NCBI RefSeq assembly: GCF_901001165.1
Contig: NC_042961.1
Span: 5,875,150-5,939,149 of the forward strand
DNA length: 64,000 nucleotides
From: Salmo trutta
Lineage: Eukaryota; Chordata; Actinopteri; Salmoniformes; Salmonidae
Direction: 5' to 3'
Shown here: positions 12,046 through 26,400 of the stretch, piece by piece
Position numbering within the stretch: the first letter of the stretch is position 1
Layout of the letters: every line of letters starts with the position of its first letter
Translations under genes and position numbers: made by a program
Notes under the pieces: model-generated
The model's input: the letters and a program-made list of their open reading frames with translations, nothing else
What the model was told of the DNA's origin: nothing
The model's database searches: none

Positions 12046-15000
12046 GTGAGTTGAGTTGCAGTGGCTTGTGTGGTTAGGGTTTTGTCTGTTGTGCTCACTG
12101 TCCAGAGTTCGTGTTAGAGTGAGCTTGAAGGTTTCACAGCGTGTGCATTACTTGAAAGACAGAGTTGACCTTGTTAATGACAATCATTGGAAATATTGTA
12201 CCTTCATCAGACTTGAGACTGGACATTTACTTAGTAGAAAGCTTACTCTGGTATTTGTCCTGAAGTCTAAACTTCAAAAGAAAGGAATTGATTGGGCTCT
12301 TTAGGATGACTGGTTACTAGTTGTGTAGACAATTACATACACTATATATGCAGAAGTATGTGGACACCCCTTCAAATTAGTGGATTCGGCTATTTCAACC
12401 ACACCCATTGCTAAAATCGAGCACACAGCCATGCAATCTCCATAGACAAACATTGGTAGTAGAATGGCCTTACAGAAGAGCTCTGTGACTTTCAACGTGG
12501 CACCATCATAGGATACCACCTTTCCAACAAGTCAGTTCGTCAAATTTGTGCCCTTGTAGAGCTGCCCCGGTCAACTGTAAGTGCTGTTATTGTGAAGTGT
12601 AAATGTCGAGGAGCAACAATGGCTCAGCCGCGAAGTGGTAGGCCACACAAGCTCACAGAATGGGACCGCCGAGTGCTGCAGCGCATAAAAATCGTTTGTC
12701 CTCGGTTGCAATACTCACTACCAAGATCCAAACTGCCTCTGGAAGCAACGTCAGCACAATAAATGTTTGTCAGGAGCTTCATGAAATGGGTTTCCATGAC
12801 CGAGCACCCGCACACAAGCCTAAGATCACCATGTGCAATGCCAAGAGCCGGCTAGAGTTGTGTAAAGCTCGCCTCCATTGGACTCTAGAGCAGTGGAAAC
12901 ATTCTCTGGAGTGATGAATCTCGCGGACGCCATGAGAACCCTACCTGCCCCAATGCACAGTGCCAACTGTAAAGTTTGGTGGAGGAGGAATAATGATCTG
13001 GGGCTTTTTGTCATGCTTCAGGCTAGGCCCTTTAGTTCCAGTGAAGGGAAGTCTTAACTCAACAGCATACAATGACATTCTAGACAATTCTGTGCTTCCA
13101 AAGTTTTGGCAACAGTTTGGAGAAGGCCCTTTCCTGTTTCAGTATGACAATGCCCCCATGCACAAATCACAGTTCATACAGAAATGGTTTGTAGTGGACC
13201 TCCCGAGTGGCGCAGAGGTCTAAGCCACTGCATCACAGTGCTTGAGGCGTCACTACAGACCGGGTTCGATCCCAGTCTGTGTCACAGCTGGCCATGACCG
13301 GGAAACCCATGAGGTGGCGCACAATTAGCCCAGCGTCAACCGGGCTAGGGGAGGATTTGGCCGGCCGGGGTTTCCTTGTCTTATCGTACTCTAGCTACTC
13401 CTTGTGGCAGGCCGGGCGCCTGCTATCTGGATGGTGTTTCCTACGACACGTTGGTGCTTCTGGGTTAAGCGAGCAGTGTGTAAAGAAGCAGTGTGGCTTG
13501 GCAGGGTCGTGTTTCGGAGGATGCATGGCTCTCAACCTTTACCTCTCCCCAGTCTGTAGGGGAGTTGCAGCGATGGGACAAGACTGTAACTACCAATTGG
13601 GTAAAAGTACAAAAAATGGGTTTGTTGAGATTGGTGTGGAAGAACTGGCCTACACAGAGCTCTGATCTCAACCCCATCAAACACTTTTGGGATGAATTGG
13701 AACGCCGACTGCAAGCCAGGCCTAATCGCCCAACATCAGTGTCCAACCTCACTAATGCTCTTGTGGGTAAATGGAAGCAGGTCCCCGTAGTTCCAACATC
13801 TAGTGGAAAGTCTTCCCAGAAGAGTGGAGGCTGGTATAGCAGCAAAGGAGGGATCACCTCCATATTAATGCCAATGATTTTGGAATGAGATGTTTGACGA
13901 GCTGGTGTCCACATACTTTTGGTCATGTAGTGCAAGTGTTGGATCACAAAATATCTACCTCTGAAAGCCCTCACAAGACCCCTGTCTGGGAAAACATACA
14001 CCATAGCCAAATACATTTAAACTCAGTTTTTCATAATTTCTGACATTTAATACTAGTAAAAATTCCCTGTCTTAGGTCAGTTATGAACACCACTTTATTT
14101 TAAGAATGTGAAATGTCAGAATAATAGTAGAGAGAATAATTTATTTCAGCTTTTATTTCTTTCATCAAATTCCCAGTTGGTCAGAAGTTTACATACACTC
14201 AATTAGTATTTGGTAGCATTGCCTTTAAACTGTTTAACTTGGATCAATTGTTTCGGGGAGCCTTCCACAAGCATCCCACAATAAGTTGGGTGAATTTTGT
14301 CCCATTCCTCCTGACAGGGCTGGTGTAACGGAGTCAGGTTTGTAGGCCTCCTTGCTCGCACACACCTTTTCAGTTCTGCTCACAAATTTTCTATGGGATT
14401 GAGGTCAGGGCTTTGTGATGGCCACTGCAATACCTTGACTTTGTTGTCCTTAAGCCATTTTGCCACAACTTTGGAAGTATGCTTGGGGTCATTGTCCATT
14501 TGGAAGACCCATTTGCGACCAAGCTTTAACTTCCTGACTGATGTCTTGAGATGTTGCTTCAATATGTCCACATAATTTTCCTTCCTCATGATACCATCTA
14601 TTTTGCGAAGTGCACCAGTCCCTCCTGCAGCAAAGCTCCCCCACAACATGATGCTGCCACCCCTGTGCTTCACAGTTGGGATGGTGTTCTTCAGCTTGCA
14701 AGCTTCCCATTTTTCCTCCAAACATAACAATAGTCATTATGGCCAAACAGTTATATTTTTGTTTCATCAGACCAGATGAAACTTTTTCTCCAAAAAGTAC
14801 TATCTTTGTCCCCATGTGCAGTTGCAAACCGTAGTCTGGCTTTTTTATGGTGGTTTTGGAGCAGTGGCTTCTTCCTTGCTGAGCGGCCTTTCAGGTTATG
14901 TCGATATAGGACTCTTTTTACTGTGAATATAGATACTTTTGTACCCTTTTCCTCCAGCATCTTCACAAGGTCCTTTGCTGTTGTTCTGGGATTGATTTGC

Positions 15001-17412
15001 ACTTTTCGCACCAAAGTACATTCATCTCTAGGAGGCAGAATGCGTCTCCTTCCTGAGCGGTATGACGGCTGCGTGGTCCCATGGTGTTCATACTTGCGTA
15101 CTATTGTTTGGACAGATTAACGTGGTACCTTCAGGCATTTGGAAATTGCTCCCAAGGATAAACCAGACTTGTGGAGGTCTACAATTTATTTTCTGAGGAC
15201 TTGGCTGATTTCTTTAGATTTTACCATGATGTTAAGCAAAGAGGCACTGGGTTTGAAGGTAGGCCTTGAAATACATCCACAGGTACACCTCCAATTGACT
15301 CAAATGATGTCAATTAGCTTATCAGAAGCTTCTAAAGCCATGACATCATTTTCTGGAATTTTCCAAGCTGTTTAAAGGCACAGTCAACTTAGTGTATGTA
15401 AACTTCTGACCCACTGAAATTGTGATACAGTGAATTATAAGTGAAATAATCTGTCTATAAACAATTGTTGGAAAAATGACTTGTGTCATGCACAAAGTAG
15501 ATGTCCTAACCTACTTGCCAAAACTATAGTTTGTTAACAAGAAATTTGTGGAGTGGTTGAAAAATGAGTTTTAATCTACCCTGTGGCTCAGTTGGTAGAG
15601 CATGGTGTTTGCAACGTCAGCATGGTTTGTGCAACGCCAGGGTTGTGGGTTCGATTCCCACGGGGGGCCAGTACAAAAAAATAATAATAATGAAATGCAT
15701 GCATTCACTACTGTAAGTCGCTCTGGATAAGAGCATCTGCTAAATGACTTAAAGTAAAATGTTAATGACTCCAACCTAAGTGTATGTAAATTTCCGACAA
15801 CTGTATATACACAATGACATTCTAGACAATTCTGTGCTTCCAACTTTGTGGCAACAGTATGGGGAAGGCCCTTTCCTCTTTCAGCATAATTTTTTTTATC
15901 TTACTGTTCCTCAGTGTAAATCTGCCACAGAATGTGTTGCAGGGTCCAGCCCTGTTGGAACATCTGTCATCAGGTTCACACTGCAAGCTGAGAAAAGAGG
16001 AACCACTCAGTCAGTCAGTGAGGTTACACATAAACTTGTTGAGCTCTATTCTCTTAAATAAATTGTGCCTGAAATTGTGCTCCAATATGAGTCAAGGGGA
16101 GTAATCCATAGAGATGAAGTAAAGAGACTTTACTGTGATTCGTCCCATTTACACAGTGCTATTTACCTGGTTGTCACCTGGAAATACAATGGATTGGATT
16201 ATATAATGCATTTTTTAAGGCGATCAAATCTCTTTACATTGATTGTCCTGTAGAAACGTGCCTTTACCACTACATAGTACAGTACTAGATAAAAGGGTTA
16301 CGCTCGGGTGCAGAGTGAGTCCTGGAGGCGCCATCACCACCATCGCTGTCACTGTGTTTGAGGGTGGTCTAACGGAATCAGATTACTAAATTCTCTGCTC
16401 TTTCACTCTAAGGAAGCAAAATAACAACATAAGGCCTATTGACAAACGTCTTCTACAGCCAATAGCTGATGAGTGACCTGCTCGTGACCCATGAACGTTC
16501 ATTTATTTTTATTTTTTTTTTACCTTTATTTAACTAGGAAAGTCAGTTAAGAACAAATTCTTATTTTCAATGACGGCCTACGAACAATGAGTTAACTGCC
16601 TTGTTCAGGGGCAGAACGACAGATTTTGTACCTTGTCAGCTCGGGGATTCGATCTAGCAACCTTTCGGATACTCGTCCAACGCTCTAACCACAAGGCTAC
16701 GCTGCTGCCCCAATTAAAAGCTTCCCTATCTGATCAAAATTGTCAACTCATTCTGGCATTAAAAGCTTCATCAGTGTCTGAATCTTGTTCACTCGATCCA
16801 GTTGTACTCTTTTGTTCAGGATGCATCGGCTGTATACTTCCTCTATTGCACTAACAGTGACTCATGAGCTGGTATCAACATCATGCTGTCTCTTTCTGAC
16901 TGTTGTATCTGGACCCCAGAAAGAGTACCTGGAGCAAAATTAACAGCTATGGGGATCCCAACAAACACAATAAACCTTGTTCGGTATAAGTCATTCATTT
17001 AAAAAAATCACTTTCCGTAACAGTGACAACCTGGTAATGACTATTGTCCGTCCTCAGGTTAGGCTGAATCTGGGTCCAGGAATTAGCCCATTATGTTTCC
17101 TCTACACAGGATGAGAGCAAGCTCAATCACTCTAATCCTGGTTGTCCGTCCTCAGGTGGACTCGTATGATGTGACGGTGGTGGAGAACCTGGGAGAAATG
17201 GAGCTAGTGAAGATAGAGAAGAATAAGTACTGGGTTCAGGATGACTGGTACTGTAAGTACATCACAGTGAAGACTCCCTCTGGAGACTACGTAGAGTACC
17301 CCTGCTTCCGCTGGCTGGTGGACAACAAGGAGGTGGTCCTTAGGGACGGCAGAGGTACCTGTCTGTCTTTCGGTTGGTCGGTCACATCTGTCTGTCGGTC
17401 TGTCTCTCTCTT

Positions 17413-17460
<48 letters not shown>

Positions 17461-20400
17461 CCACTCCTTATCTTAAGGAACACAGAAGTCAATCTAGAAT
17501 CATCTTCATTCCGGTTTTTCACTGTTTTAAGCACGGTTGCCAAAGGACGACAAGACCAGACTGGAGAAGCAGCACCGCCGTAAAGAGCTGGAGAGCAGAC
17601 AGAAAACCTACAGGCGAGAGCTGGGTTTATGGTGTAGCACATATCTACATCACAATTGTAACATATTGATAATATACCAAGATGCGTTAAACAAATACAT
17701 GTATTCAATGTATTGAACTCGTCAATGTTTTCTAGTATTCAATGCACTGACTTTATAAAGTGTAGCCTAACAGTAAAAGATCTGTGCACAGTGTTACGTA
17801 GTCCTAATTCAGTAGTGCTGCTGAACGTGCTAGTGACTCTGTGATGTCCTGCTGTGTATAGATGGAGTGAGTGGCAGCCTGGGTTTCCTATGAGTATAGA
17901 TGCCAACACACACAAGGAGCTTCCCAGAGATATCCAGTTTGACAGCGAGAAAGGAGTGGACTTCGTTCTTAACTACAGTAAGGCGTAAGTACTGCATCCA
18001 TACTACACTCTGTAACCATTGTTCTATCATTACAGGGTTACAGGTTCAAACCCTGCTACCACTGTTTCCCCTCATAACTGTTTCCCCTCATCACATTTAC
18101 ACTCACTTTACTGTCCTTTATTTTACTTTTATTATTATCTATCCTGATGCCAAGTCACTTTACCCTGCCTTCATGTACATATCTACCTCAAATACCTTAT
18201 TATTATCTATCCTGATGCCTAGTCACTTTACCCTGCCTTCATGTACATATCTACCTCAAATATTCTTACCTCTGGACATTGATCTGGTACTGGTACTCCC
18301 TGTATATAGCTCCACATTGATCTGGTACTCCCTGTATATAGCTCCACATTGATCTGGTACTGGTACTCCCTGTATATAGCTCCACATTGATCTGGTACTG
18401 GTACTCCCTGTATATAGCTCCACATTGATCTGGTACTGGTACTCCCTGTATATAGCTCCACATTAATCTGGTACTGGTACTCCCTGTATATAGCTCCACA
18501 TTAATCTGGTACTGGTACTTCCTGTATATAGCTCCACATTAATCTGGTACTGGTACTTCCTGTATATAGCTCCATTCTTGTGTATTTTATTTGATTCCTC
18601 TTGTGTTACTATTTTAGTTAAATTCTTTAACGGCATTGTTGGGAAGGGTTCGTAAGTAAGCATTTCACGGTAAAGTCTATACCAGTTGTATTTGGCGCAT
18701 GTGACAAATAACATTTGATTTGATCGGATTTACAACATTGTCCAGCCAGTCTAACACTCGGTTTGATTTGTACTCTCTATAGTGCTGAACCTACAGTAGG
18801 TCTAATCTTTCCAATGTGGAGATTTACACTCGGCTTAATTTGTACTTGCCTGAGTGGCGCAGCGGTCTACGGCACTGCATCTCAGTGCTTGAGGTGTCAC
18901 TACAGACACCCTGGTTCGAATCCAGGCTGTATCACAACCGGCTGTGATTGGGAGTCCCACAGGGCAGCGCACAATTGGCCCAGCGTCGTCGGGGTTTGGC
19001 CAGTGTAGGCTGTCATTGTAAATAAGAATTTGTTCTTAACTGACTTCCCTAGTTAAATTACATTTTAAAGAACTACAGTAGGCCTCTTTCCAATGTGGAG
19101 ATTTACACTCGGTTTAATTTGTACTCCGTACAGTGCTAAACCTTCAGGAGGCCTCTTTCCAATGTGGAGATTTATACTTGGTTTAATTTGTACTCTCTAC
19201 AGTGCTACACCTACAGCAGGCCTCTTTCCAATGTGGAGATTTACACTCGGTTTAATTTGTACTCTCTACAGTGCTAAACCTTCAGTAGACCTAGTCTTTC
19301 CAATGTGGAGATTTACACTGGGTTTAATTTGTACTCTCTACAGTGCTAAACCTACAGCGGGCCTCTTTCCAATGTGGAGATTTACACTCGGTTTAATTTG
19401 TACTCTCTACAGTGCTAAACCTACAGCGGGCCTCTTTCCAATGTGGAGATTTACACTCGGTTTAATTTGTACTCTCTACAGTGCTAAACCTACAGCAGGC
19501 CTCTTTCCAATGTGGAGATGTCCATGTAGAAGACCCATGCTTGTCATAATAGAGGATTTTCAGTTTTTTAGGGGCAGTATTTGTTTATTGCATTGACACT
19601 TATGCTCTAAATGTCAGGTTGTCCAGGATGGAGCTGTCATCTAGTGAGGTGTTCCTCAGAATGTTTTTTTTATTGTTCTCAAAGGGACTTCTTGGTTTGA
19701 ATAAAGGCTAAATGGGAAACAAAAATCCGCTGTTGGCTCAGTAGGTGGGTGGTGAGTAGTATGTAAATGAGACTAAAAGGAAACCTGTTTCAAAGCTCTG
19801 TATGAAAGCCTGTGGAACAGGAGAGTTAATGTATGAGTAACCAGGGACATTTGCATGTATCCTACACGTCACCAGACCTAAACACAAACACATATATTTT
19901 TTTATTTCACCTTTATTTAACCAGGTAGGCTAGTGGAGAACAAGTTCTCATTTACAACTGCGACCTGGCCAAGATAAAGCAAAGCAGTGTGACACAAACA
20001 ACAGCACAGAGTTACACATGGAATAAACAAGCGTAGTCAATAATACAATAGAAATAAAAGAACGTCTATATACAGTGTGTGCAAATGGCGTAAGGAGGTA
20101 AGGCAATAAATAGGCCATAGTAGCGGAGTAATTACAATTTAGCAAATTAACACTGGAGTGATAGATGAGCAGATGATGATGTGCAAGTAGAAATACTGGT
20201 GTGCAAAAGAGCAGAAAAGTAAATAAAAACAATATGGGGATGAGGTAGGTAGATTGGGTGGGCTATTTACAGAAGGGCTATGTACAGCTGCAGCGATTAG
20301 CTGCTCAGATAGCTGATGTTTAAAGTTAGAGAGGGAAATATAAGTCTCCAGCTTCAGTGATTTTTGCAAATTGTTTCAGTCATTGGCAGCAGAGAACTGG

Positions 20401-23400
20401 ATGGAAAGGCGGCCAAAGAGGTGTTGGCTTTGGGGATGACCAGTGAGATATACCTGCTGGAGCGCGTGCTACGGGTGGGTGTTATCGTGACCAGTGAGCT
20501 AAGGCGGAGCTTTACCTAGCATAGACTTATATATGACCTGGAGCCAGTGGGTCTGGTGACGAATATGTAGCGAGGGCCAGCCGACTAGAGCATACAGGTC
20601 GCAGTGGTGGGTGGTATAAGGGGCTTTGGTGAAAAACAGATGGCACTGTGATAGACTTCATCCAGTTTGCTGAGTAGAGTATTGGAAGCTATTTTGTAAA
20701 TTACATCGCCGAAGTTGAGGATCGGTAGGATAGTCAGTTTTACGAGGGTATGTTTGGCAGCGTTAGTGAAGGAGGCTTTGTTGCGAAATAGGAAGCTGAT
20801 TCTAGATTTAATTTTGGATTGGAGATGTTTAATATGAGTCTGGAAGGAGAGTTTACAGTCTAGCCAGACACCTAGGTATTTGTAGTTGTCAGAACCGTCC
20901 AGAGTAGTGGTCCTAGATGACAGGAAGTCAGAACCGTCCAGAGTAGTGATGCTAGTCGGGCGGGCGGGTGCGGGCAGCGAGCGGTTGAAAAGCATGCATT
21001 TAGTTTTACTAGCGTTTAAGAGCAGTTGGAGGCCACGGAAGGAGTGTTGTATGGCATTGAAGCTCGTTTAGAGGTTAGTTAACACAGTGTCCAAAGAAGG
21101 GCCAGATGTATACAGAATGGTGTCGTCTGCGTAGAGGTGGATCAGGGAATCACCAGCAGCAAGAGCGACATCGTTGATATATACAGAGAAAACAGTCGGC
21201 CCGAGAATTGATCCCTGTGGTACCCCCATAGAGACTGCCAGAGGTCCGGACAACAGGCCCTCCGATTTGACACACTGAACTCTGTCTGAGAATTAGTTGG
21301 TGAACCAGGCGAGGCAGTCATTTGAGAAACCAAGGCTGTTGAGTCTGCCGATAAGAATACGGTGATTGACAGAGTTGAAAGCCTTGGCCAGGTCGATGAA
21401 GACGGCTGCACAGTACTGTCTTTTATCGATGCCGGTTATGATATCGTTTAGGACCTTGAGCGTGGCTGAGGTGCACCCGTGACCAGCTCGGAAACTGGAT
21501 TGCACAGCGGAGAAGGTATGGTGGGATTCGAAATGGTCAGTGATCTGTTTATTAACTTGACTTTCGAAGACTTTAGAAAGGCAGGGCAGGATGGATATAG
21601 GTCTATAACAGTTTGGGTCCAGAGTGTCACCCCCTTTGAAGAGGGGGATGACCGCGGTAGCTTTCCAATCTTTAGGGATCTCGGAAGATACGAAGAGAGG
21701 TTGAACAGACTGGTAATAGGGGTTGCAACAATGGCGGCGGATAATTTTAGAAAGAGAGGGTCCAGATTGTCTAGCACAGCTGATTTGTACGGGTCCAGGT
21801 TTTGCAGCTCTTTCAGAACATCTGCTATCTGGATTTGGGTGAAGGAGAAGCTGGGGAGGCTTGGGCAAGTAGCTGCGGTGGGTGCAGAGCTGTTGGCCGG
21901 GGTTGGGGTAGCCAGGAGGAAATCATGGCCAGCCGTAGAGAAATGCTTATTGAAATTCTCGATTATTGTGGATTTATTGGTGGTGACAGTGTTTCCTAGC
22001 CTCAGTGCAGTGAGCAGCTTGGAGGAGGTGCTCTTATTCTCCATGGACTTTACAGTGTCCCAAAACTTTACAGGATGCAAATTTCTGTTTGAAAAAGCTA
22101 GTTTTTGCTTTCCTGACTGACTGCGTGTATTGATTCCTGACTTCCCTGAAAAATGAGACAAATACTTTGGTTCACACCTATCAGCTTACTGTATGCTTTA
22201 ATCTACATTATGAAATGAGAAAATAAGGTGAATATGGGTGATGATGACGTCCAACTTTCCTTTGATTGCTTAGGAGGGATAGCAACCTTGGAAACGGGTT
22301 GTCTGTCTTTGCTCTGTAGTTTCTCTGTGTGGTCCTCTGTAGCTCAGTTGGTAGAGCAAGGTGCTTATAATGCCAGGATAGTGGGTTCGATTCCCGGTAT
22401 CACCCATATGTAAAATGTAAACACACATGACTGTAAATCGCTTTGGATTAAAGCGTCTGCTAAATGGCTTATACACTCAGTATACAAAACATTAATGACA
22501 GCTGCTCATTACATAGCATTCACCTGGTCAGTTGATGATCACTTATTCATGTCACTTAAATCCACTTCAATCTGTAGATACTGGGGAGGTTACATGTAAA
22601 TAATGATTTTCAAGCCTTGAGACATGGATTGTGTTTTTGAGACATGGATTGTGTTTTCAAGCCTTGAGACATGGGTTGTGTATGCGTGCCATTCAGAGGG
22701 TGAATAGCCAAGACAAGCGATTTAAGTGCCTTTGAACGGGGTATGGTAGTAGGTGCCAGGCACACCAGTTTGTGTCAGGAACTGCAACACTGCTGGGTTT
22801 TTCACGCTCAAAGTTTCCTGTGTGTATCAAGAATAGTCCAGCACCCATTGGAGTCAACATGGGCCAGCATCCCTGTGGAAAGCTTTCGACACCTTATAGA
22901 GTCCGTGCTCCAACGAATTGGGGGGGTGCAACTCAATATTAGGACGTGTTCTTAATGTTTGGTCTACTCAAAGACGTGATGAGGAATTAGAGGAAGTGGC
23001 TGGTGTTAGCATGCCGTGTATTTATAGTCCTGAGAAGTGTTGGTGTCATCATGACTGTTGCTGTGGCTTGTTTGAACAACTGAATTATTTGTGCAGCTGA
23101 ATTATTTGTGCAGCTGAATTATTTGTGCAGCTGAATTATTTGTGCAGATGAATTTGCATTGATAACATCTTATCTGCAGAGCGCACAGGGTACAAATACA
23201 AAGGACCACATGCAGTACGTTGTGCTATTAAGACATTGCACAATGCTTGATGTAGCTTAACCAGACTGGTGATGGGTAGGATTACATTCAAAACATGATG
23301 ACTGACCTACATTGACAGTACTAATGTACCAATGACTAGTGAATATTACTCACCAGGAGGTGAGTAGCAGCATTCTCGGTATCCCAAATGTTGTTGCCAA

Positions 23401-26400
23401 AGTACTGCACACATATGTGCGCGAATCATAACAAGGAAGGGAAGCGATAACTCTATCCATAAATTAATCCCTAACAACCAACGCTGCTAACGTTCTAATA
23501 TAAGGTGGATAAGTGTGTAAAGAAGGTGTACATACATCATCAACTCCTGGTTGCCAGTAAGTCCATGTAAGTCAGCGAGGGACATTTCCTGAATTGTCTT
23601 GTTTGTTGATCACATTGAAATTGGAAGAAAATAACTCAACATAAATCTTAGCTTCACTTGACCATCCTGATCTCCTGAGATTACATTTTGTTTCTCTACA
23701 TGGTATCGCAGAGGTCAGTCAGGAGGGTGGATCAGGAATCATAAATCTCCTGCAGCTAGATGATGTTGTCCTTTCCTCCCCAGGATAGAGAACCTGTGTG
23801 TGAACCAGTTCATGCACATGTTCCAGTCCTCCTGGAATGACTTTGCTGACTTTGAGCGGATCTTCGTCAGGATCAAAAACACCATCTCAGGTGTGTGGTC
23901 TCTGTTTTCTCCATAGGGTCCCCTTATGTAAGACCGGCACTATACTAGCTGTTTCTGCAATCATAATTCTCTTCTCCTCTCCTCCTCCCCTCCTCCTCCA
24001 CTCTCATTCTCTCTTCTCCTCTCCTCTCCTCCTCTTCTCCCCCACCCCTCCCCTCCCATCCCATCCCATCCCTTTTCCTCTCCTCTCCTCTCCTCTCCTC
24101 TCCTCTCCTCTCCTCTCCTCTCCTCTCCTCTCCTCTCCTCTCCTCTCCTCTCCTCTCCTCCCCTCCCCCTATCCTAGAGTATGTGATGCAGCACTGGAAA
24201 GAGGACTTTATGTTTGGCTACCAGTACCTGAACGGCTGTAACCCAGTGATGATCCAGAAGTGCACCAAGCTGCCAGAGAAGTTCCCTGTTACACACAACA
24301 TGGTGGCAGACTGTCTGGAGAGAGAGATGACTCTGGAGGAGGAGATCAAGGTAGAGACTGAACCCATAGAGATCCTATTCAATTATTCTAATTCCTAATT
24401 CTATGACTGATACACACACATGTCACATGGCACCTGCACGCAGTTGTGCAAGCATATACACATGCATGCACACATCACATCCACTCACTGTACCTGTGAC
24501 AGATTGTACACACAAACAGACAAGGCATTCAGAAAGACAGACTCGGAGGTTAATTCTAAGACATTCACCCCTTGTATTATGTATTGTTTGCAGGCTGGTA
24601 ACATCTACCTAGCAGACTATGAGTTGATGGAAGACATCAGTCCCAACAGTACAGACCCCTGTACGCTACAGTACCTGGCTGCTCCTATCTGTCTGCTGTA
24701 CAACAACAGCCAGAGCAAGATCCTGCCTCTGGCCATACAGGTAGGCTACTCTGTGTGCTTAGATAAACACTAGGGAGCAGTTGGCTAGTGTTAACCCTAG
24801 CCATTAGCCAAATAGCTCAGCTGAACAACTGTTTGTGTCATAATAGTGTAAAGTTTAAGTCCTTTTGTCAATTGTTATAAGGGTCGTTCCACAAAATTAG
24901 TGGCTTTGATATCTTAAGTAGAAATTGTGCACAAATATTTCATAAATAAAAAATAAAAAAAGTGAATAAAGGCTTGCTAAAGTGTCCCTCTGTCAACCCT
25001 TTGTCACTTCTAGGAAGATTTTAACCAACTTAATCCCAAAAGTTATCCAAGTTTTACCATCATTGTAAAGCCCTAGTTATTTTGTTGCTTTGATAGTCAT
25101 TTCTGAAGATTATTAGTTATTTAATGTGAATAGTGATTGGCTTGGGGGTAGAAGCTGTTTAGAAGCATCTTGGACCTAGACTTGGCGGTCCGGTATCGCT
25201 TGCCGTGTGGTAGCAGAGAGAACAGTCTATGACTAGGGTGGCAGGAGTCTTTGACAAAATAGGGCCTCCCTCTGACACCGCCTGGTATAGAGGTCCTGGA
25301 TGACAGGAAACTTGGCCCCAGTGATATACTGGGCCGTACGCACTACCCTCTGTAGTGCCTTGCGGTCGGAGGCCGAGCAGTTGCCATACCAGGCAGTGAT
25401 GCAACCCGTCAGGATGCTCTCGATGGTGCAGCTGTTAAACCTTTTGAGGATCTGAGGACCCATGCCAAATCTTTTCAGTCTCCTGAGGGGGAATAGGTTT
25501 TATCGTGCCCTCTTCACGACTGTCTTGGTGTGCTTGGACCATGTTAGTTTGTTGGTGATGTGGACACCAAGGAACTTGAAGCTCTCAACCTGCTTCACTA
25601 CAGCCTTGTCGATGAGAATAGGGGCGTGCTCGGTCCTCCTTTTCCTGTAGTCCACAATCATCTCCTTTGTCTTAACCAGGTTGAGGGATAGGTTGTTGTC
25701 CTTGCACCACATGGTCAGGTCTCATCGTTGTCGGTTGTCGGGTCTACCACTGTTGTGTCATCTGGAAATGTAATGATGGTGTTGGAGTCGTGCCTGGCCA
25801 TGCAGTCATGAGTGAACAGGGAGTACAGGAGGGGACTGAGCACGCACCCCTGAGGAGCCCCTGTGTTGAGAATCAGCGTGGCGGATATGTTGTTACCTAC
25901 CCTTACCACCTTGGGGCGGCCCGTTAAGAAGTCCTGGATCCAGTTGCAGAGGGAGGTGTTTAGTCCCAGGGTCCTTAGCTTGTTGATGAGCTTTGAGGGC
26001 ACTATGATGTTGAATGTTGAGCTGTAGTCAAAGAATAGCATTCTCACATAGGTGTTCCTTTTGTCCAGGTGGGAAAGGGCAGTGCAATAAAGATTTCATC
26101 ATCTGTGGATCTGTTAGGGCAGTATGCAAATTGGAGTGGGTCTAGGGTTTCTGGGATAATGGCGTTGATGTGAGCCATGACCAGCCTTTCAAAGCACTTC
26201 ATGGCTACAGACGTGAGTGCTACGGGTCGGTAGTCATTTAGGCAGGTTACCTAAGTGTTGTGTTCTTGGGCACAGGGACTATGGTGGTCTGCTTAAAACA
26301 TGTTGGTATTACAGACTCAGACAGGGAGAGCTTGAAAATGTCAGTGAAGACACTTTCCAGTTGGTCAGGGCATGCTCGTAGTACACGTCCTGGTAATCCG

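Larger units (their letters stand above)
13992..15803 (-). mobile_element. Tc1-like transposon of the salmonid Sleeping Beauty lineage, with a nested SINE
   Basis: The right end holds gactccaacctaagtgtatg followed by an accgac-type tip. The left inverted repeat is truncated just outside catagccaaatacattta. The inner direct repeats near 14185 and 15390 (gtcagaagtttacatacac) are present. A HpaI-type SINE interrupts the right inverted repeat at 15576-15752. Confidence 0.88.

Noticed and set aside
15576..15680. tRNA gene from A- and B-box-like sequence
   Set aside because: It is the head of a HpaI-type SINE with the characteristic tail; the cloverleaf is not preserved. The same applies to 22329, 18846, 30551, 13195 and 59428.
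20585..22161. Reverse transcriptase as an active element
   Set aside because: Several frame breaks and no endonuclease domain within the copy.
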